Source: CAZWSE01 sp964636575 | GTDB taxonomy: Bacteria > Pseudomonadota > Alphaproteobacteria > Rhodobacterales > Rhodobacteraceae | Assembly: GCA_964636575.1 (NCBI GenBank) | Contig: CAZWSE010000027.1 | Coordinates: 1 to 36,723, forward strand | DNA: 36,723 nucleotides | Reading direction: 5' to 3' | Shown here: positions 33,517 through 36,723 of the stretch, one piece after another | Layout: every line of letters starts with the position of its first letter | How positions within the stretch are numbered: the first letter of the stretch is position 1 | Position numbers and translations under genes: made by a program | Notes under the pieces: generated by a model | What the model was told of the DNA's origin: nothing | The model's input: the letters and a program-made list of their open reading frames with translations, nothing else | The model's database searches: none

Positions 33517-34182
33517 TCACAACCACTCGGCATACCCTTTCATCCAGTCTTGGCGCATTCGGTCCCCCTGCCCCACGAAACGGGCGGGCAACAGGCGATA
33601 GGCAGATATACGATCCGGCCTGAAATGCCGAAAATCCTCGCGCAACTCGCACCAGGCCGCAAGAACAATGGAATCAGCGTGATAGGAAATCGCAATCGGG
33701 CGAACCGTGCGCACACTCTCAAGACCGTCGGCGTTCTTATAAGTTAAGCTCATCTTCTGTTCATGTCGGATCGCCATTCGCACATCAGACAGATCAACAG
33801 ATGTAGGCTCGTCAGCGCCCCAGCTTGATGCAAACAACGTATTGCTAAGCGGGGCAGCATCCGCCAGCTTTTGGGCGGCGCTGCGGGCGGCACGTTTGAG
33901 CCCCTTATCGCCGGTTCGGGTGATCATCGCCAAGCCGACAGTGACAGCCTCAACTTCCTCCACATTGAAATTGATCGGCGGCAAATCAAAACCGGACCGC
34001 ATGATATAGCCCACACCAGCTTCGCCCTCGATAGGCACATTCAAAGCCTGAAGCGACGCAATATCGCGGTATACCGTACGTTTGGTAACCTCCAAATCTT
34101 CGGCGATCTGCTGAGCCGTGCAAGGCCGGTCCGAATTACGAAGCAATTGGATGATCTCAAACATCCGTACAGAACGACCCAT
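33517..34182 (-). CDS. YafY-type transcriptional regulator (HTH plus WYL domain)
   Basis: A 221-residue regulator. The N-terminal helix-turn-helix is MFEIIQLLRNSDRPCTAQQIAEDLEVTKRTVYRDIASLQAL, then GEAGVGYIMRSGFDLPPINFN, and a WYL-type ligand domain from about residue 130 (VRPIAISYHADSIVLAAWCELREDFRHFRPDRI). The ATG at 34182 is used with GGGGG upstream. WYL regulators respond to small ligands or nucleic acids. It diverges from the PEP mutase-family gene and a perfect inverted repeat lies between them, so it probably controls that gene and itself. Confidence 0.9.
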   Translation of the reverse strand: MGRSVRMFEIIQLLRNSDRPCTAQQIAEDLEVTKRTVYRDIASLQALNVPIEGEAGVGYIMRSGFDLPPINFNVEEVEAVTVGLAMITRTGDKGLKRAARSAAQKLADAAPLSNTLFASSWGADEPTSVDLSDVRMAIRHEQKMSLTYKNADGLESVRTVRPIAISYHADSIVLAAWCELREDFRHFRPDRISAYRLLPARFVGQGDRMRQDWMKGYAEWL

Positions 34183-34228
34183 CACTCCATCCCCCGAAAA
34201 CGCGCAAGTTTCGCACCCAAATCAAAGA

Positions 34229-34252
34229 CTGCTGACAGAAACATGTCAGCAG
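34229..34252. promoter_or_regulatory. Perfect 9-bp inverted repeat, probable WYL-regulator operator
   Basis: CTGCTGACA-N6-TGTCAGCAG lies in the 122-base divergent region. Its CTGACA (34232-34237) could serve as a -35 for the rightward gene, with TATGGT (34256-34261) as -10 at 18 bases, so a bound regulator would cover the promoter. Confidence 0.7.
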
Positions 34253-34304
34253 CAATATGGTAACTATAGGCAAAACGAACCCGGTCCAGACAAGGAGAAA
34301 CTGA

Positions 34305-35120
34305 ATGGAACACACATTTCGAGACCTTCACGCGCGGGGAAATCCCTTCATTCTGGCAAACGCATGGGACGCAGGGACAGCCTGCCTCTTCGCAGGGCTA
34401 GGGGCAAAAGCGCTCGCGACGTCATCAGGCGCACATGCGTTCACCTTGGGACGGCCCGATCTGGGAACGTTGACACGAGACGAAGCACTCACACATGCGC
34501 AAACCATTGTCTCGGCAACACCGCTTCCGGTCTCCGGCGATTTTGAAAACGGGTTCGGTGACGCACCGGACGCCTTGGAAGAAACCATCAAACTGTCAGC
34601 AGAAGTCGGACTGGCAGGCATCTCAATCGAAGACATAGGCTACCCCGACACAACGCCCTATGACTTTGACCTGGCAGTCGAAAGGATCAAAGCCGCGAGT
34701 GCGGCAGCAAAAGCGCTGCCAAATGACTTTGTACTCGTGGCACGTGCAGACGGGTTCATGCATGACCTCTACGATATTGAGGAATCAATCAGACGGATTC
34801 AGGCTTTTGAAGCCGCAGGGGCCGATTGCGTCTACGTGCCCTACCTAAAGGATTTGGACACCGTCACCAAGGTCTGCAACAGCGTGTCATGTCCGGTAAA
34901 CGTGGGGATCAGCACAGTTGAAAACGTCAGCATGAAAGACTTCGCCAAAGCAGGGGCGGCGCGGATTTCACTGGGGATGGCAATGGCCACAGCCACACAT
35001 ACAACCCTGCACAGTATATCCACCAGCATGTTCGAAAACGGAGATTTCACAGCCCTCGGAAACTCCCTCTCTTATGAAACGATTGAGGCCTGCATGACCA
35101 AAGGAAGAACCGGATCCTGA
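34305..35120 (+). CDS. Isocitrate lyase/PEP mutase family enzyme
   Basis: A 271-residue TIM-barrel enzyme of the PEP mutase/isocitrate lyase superfamily. Metal-site motifs are VSGDFENGFG (Asp79, Glu81) and ISIEDIGYP (Glu109, Asp110), followed by LVARADGF. The KKCGH-type catalytic loop of true isocitrate or methylisocitrate lyases is not evident, so it is more likely a C-C lyase, hydrolase or mutase on a small 2-oxo acid. AGGAG lies 7 bases before the ATG. Its control by the divergent WYL regulator is inferred from the shared intergenic operator. Confidence 0.85.
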   Translation: MEHTFRDLHARGNPFILANAWDAGTACLFAGLGAKALATSSGAHAFTLGRPDLGTLTRDEALTHAQTIVSATPLPVSGDFENGFGDAPDALEETIKLSAEVGLAGISIEDIGYPDTTPYDFDLAVERIKAASAAAKALPNDFVLVARADGFMHDLYDIEESIRRIQAFEAAGADCVYVPYLKDLDTVTKVCNSVSCPVNVGISTVENVSMKDFAKAGAARISLGMAMATATHTTLHSISTSMFENGDFTALGNSLSYETIEACMTKGRTGS

Positions 35121-35164
35121 CCTAAAAAGATCGCCGGAAAAGGGAAGCTACAAACGGGGTTGAA

Positions 35165-35184
35165 AACAGCCCAAGGGGTTGGGC
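35165..35184 (-). terminator. Hairpin terminator after the MttB-family gene
   Basis: On the minus strand GCCCAA-CCCC-TTGGGC forms a 6-bp stem followed by TGTTTTCAA, about 40 bases past the methyltransferase stop. The T tract is short, so strength is uncertain. Confidence 0.5.
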
Positions 35185-35223
35185 CGACGTCGTTACCATC
35201 GTGTGGGCGTCCCGCAACATCGC

Positions 35224-36723
35224 CTACAGCAAAATATCAAACTGTCTGCGGATCAGATCATCCTGCGCAGGGGTCAGATACTCAGGATGGTGGTCGTTCA
35301 AAGTCTGGCGGGCGCGGGCATTGGCCACAGTCCAAGCATCCTGGGCACCCGCTTCGGCCCAAGTGCGGGGCGCGTCTCGGTTGGCAAGGGACGGGTAAAA
35401 ATAATCACGCTCCATCGCGGAAATGGTATGATCCTCCCCCAGAAAATGACCAGCACCCAAAACAGCAGCCACGGTCGCCTCAAAGCCAAGGTTGGCCTCG
35501 CTCACCTCAATGCCACGCAAGGCACGGTACGTATGCGAATGCATCTCGTCATCCAGAACAAAGGCCTCAAAACTGGCACCCAACAACGCGGCCGTCATAC
35601 CAGAGCTTTCATAAATCAAATTGCCCCCCGCAAGGGCCGCAGCGAGAGAGCTGATACCCTTCTCAGCGCCGTACTGCGCATCAATGGCCTTCGCATCGGT
35701 CATGGAACAGGCGACACCCGACGGCAGACCCAACCAGTTCGACAATTGGGCAGAGGCGGCATTGAGAACAGCACTTTCACCACCACCACCCGAAAACGCA
35801 CCGGTGCGCAAATCCACCACAAGCGGCCAGTTCGAAAAGACCATCGGAAAGCCGGGGCGGATCGCATGCACCATCACCAGACTGGCAAGGGTTTCAGCCA
35901 GGGATTGAGCGAGAAACCCGGCCATCGTCGCAGGGGCAGTGGCTCCGGCTTGGGCAGCAGTGATGCAAGACATGGGAATGTTATGCTCAATACAGGCATA
36001 AACGACATCAACCGCGTCCTCGCCATAGCGCATGGGCGAAATGACGGGGCTGATATGGGCCTTCAGAAAAGGACGTTTTGAGAACGCGCCCTCGCCACCG
36101 GCAGCAATATCCAGCATTTTGACAATGGGGGCGACGTTCTCGGCGACAGTAAAGGACGTGGCAACAGGCTTTGTGGTGTTGCGCAGCAAAGCGTAGACAG
36201 TGTTCACATCCAGATCAAAGGTTTCGGGGACATCGGTGGCCACACAACAGCGGGTATACCAACTGACATTGGCCAAAGTGTCTTGCAGACGGGTGAAATC
36301 ATGCAGGTCTTGCAGGGTAGACGGACGGTAAATGCCACTGTCCAAATCCAAAGTCTGCACGGCAGCGCCACCCGTGCCAAAATAGACCTTATTGCCGCCC
36401 ACCTCGATAGATCGAGCCTCATCACGGCCATGCAAAACAAAGGTCTTGGCCGCGGCAGCAATGGCATCCTCAACCAAAGCTTTGGGAAACGTCAGGCGCC
36501 CGTTGTCCGCCTCAACCGCACCAACGGCGATCAGATCGCTGCGCAGACGGTCGGGAACTTCGCCCATGCCAAGCTCCGACAAAAGCCGCAGGGTCGTCGC
36601 AAAGATACGCTCAAGATCAGCATCGGAAAGAGGCCGATACGTCCCGCCAACCTGCCCCGGAGGACACGGATCCAGCACAGGCTTGGCCGCGCGCAACACA
36701 TGCCGCTGCGCACGCCCACCACT
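35224..36723 (-). CDS. Trimethylamine methyltransferase (MttB) family protein, 5' end cut by window
   Basis: At least 499 residues, open to the window edge; the leftmost visible codons read SGGRAQRHVLRAAKP, the normal family N-terminus, so only a few residues are missing. Family landmarks include VYFGTGGAAVQTLD, KPVATSFTV, SPMRYGEDAVDVV, GATAPATMAGFLAQ, DAKAIDAQYGAEKG and ESSGMTAALLGASFEAFVLDDEM. No in-frame TAG interrupts it, so it belongs to the non-pyrrolysine MttB group, some members of which demethylate glycine betaine or other quaternary amines to a corrinoid protein. The actual substrate and its corrinoid partner are not visible here. Confidence 0.88.
   Translation of the reverse strand, partial: SGGRAQRHVLRAAKPVLDPCPPGQVGGTYRPLSDADLERIFATTLRLLSELGMGEVPDRLRSDLIAVGAVEADNGRLTFPKALVEDAIAAAAKTFVLHGRDEARSIEVGGNKVYFGTGGAAVQTLDLDSGIYRPSTLQDLHDFTRLQDTLANVSWYTRCCVATDVPETFDLDVNTVYALLRNTTKPVATSFTVAENVAPIVKMLDIAAGGEGAFSKRPFLKAHISPVISPMRYGEDAVDVVYACIEHNIPMSCITAAQAGATAPATMAGFLAQSLAETLASLVMVHAIRPGFPMVFSNWPLVVDLRTGAFSGGGGESAVLNAASAQLSNWLGLPSGVACSMTDAKAIDAQYGAEKGISSLAAALAGGNLIYESSGMTAALLGASFEAFVLDDEMHSHTYRALRGIEVSEANLGFEATVAAVLGAGHFLGEDHTISAMERDYFYPSLANRDAPRTWAEAGAQDAWTVANARARQTLNDHHPEYLTPAQDDLIRRQFDILL

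Noticed and set aside
34195..34304. Riboswitch or attenuator before the PEP mutase-family gene.
   Set aside because: The only structure is the symmetrical dyad, which is better explained as a protein operator since it overlaps the likely promoter and sits beside a regulator gene.
35224..36723. Pyrrolysine-containing trimethylamine methyltransferase.
   Set aside because: The frame is continuous with no internal TAG, so it is the non-pyrrolysine type.
1..36723. CRISPR array, prophage, IS element, integron or defence island.
   Set aside because: No regularly spaced repeats, transposase, integrase, phage structural or restriction genes were seen on either strand.

Overview
The window reads as a stretch of chromosome from a marine-type alphaproteobacterium of the Rhodobacterales (Roseobacter group). 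The support is protein-level family resemblance: the ETF:ubiquinone oxidoreductase, an aa3 oxidase subunit IV, an MttB-family methyltransferase, DUF2007, DUF465 and DUF6173 proteins, and a SoxR with a VOC-protein partner. Sequence style agrees: moderately GC-rich, dense, with many ATGA/GTGA gene overlaps. It is mostly ordinary housekeeping and accessory metabolism. I see no phage, IS element, CRISPR array, rRNA or tRNA. No gene-free stretch exceeds 300 bases.

Left part (1-7.3 kb): a DUF465 protein, a tRNA-type N6-adenine methyltransferase and a DUF2007 protein run leftward. They diverge from a long-chain polyprenyl diphosphate synthase (quinone side chain). Facing it are ispE (isoprenoid precursors), a secreted TPR protein, the ETF:ubiquinone oxidoreductase with a good terminator, and rpiB.

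7.3-10.3 kb: soxR diverges from a VOC-fold protein across a recognisable SoxR-type promoter with a 19-bp spacer. Then come greA and two uncharacterised membrane proteins.

10.3-15.5 kb: a leftward seven-gene unit for molybdenum cofactor maturation (fdhD, YcxB-like, mobA, mobB, DUF429-like unknown, moeA, GNAT). Every junction overlaps by a few bases (about 4-11). A divergent azlCD pair (branched-chain amino-acid export) follows at 15.5-16.6 kb.

16.6-24.9 kb: a VOC protein, a cupin, a GNAT, a lipoprotein with a possible permuted papain-like His/Cys pair, and a 45-residue cytochrome oxidase subunit IV with its own promoter. Next are a DUF6173 protein, an MBL-fold hydrolase translationally coupled to an acyl-CoA dehydrogenase, a Sua5/TsaC tRNA-modification enzyme, a YqgE/AlgH protein and a DsbD-alpha-like periplasmic protein.

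24.9-31.8 kb: a leftward run of a uracil-DNA glycosylase variant lacking three of the four usual Fe-S cysteines, a LysE exporter, moaB, and then an RND efflux pump (membrane-fusion protein plus permease).

31.9-36.7 kb: pyrB, a run of exactly 100 Ns, a small membrane-anchored unknown, and a WYL/YafY-type regulator. The regulator diverges from a PEP mutase/isocitrate-lyase-family enzyme across a perfect 9-bp inverted repeat. A trimethylamine-methyltransferase (MttB) family gene runs off the right edge.

The points most worth a second look are the unknown protein embedded in the molybdenum cofactor operon, the cysteine-poor glycosylase, the WYL operator, and the N-run that fits exactly between a stop and a start codon. 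None is proven to be a new system.
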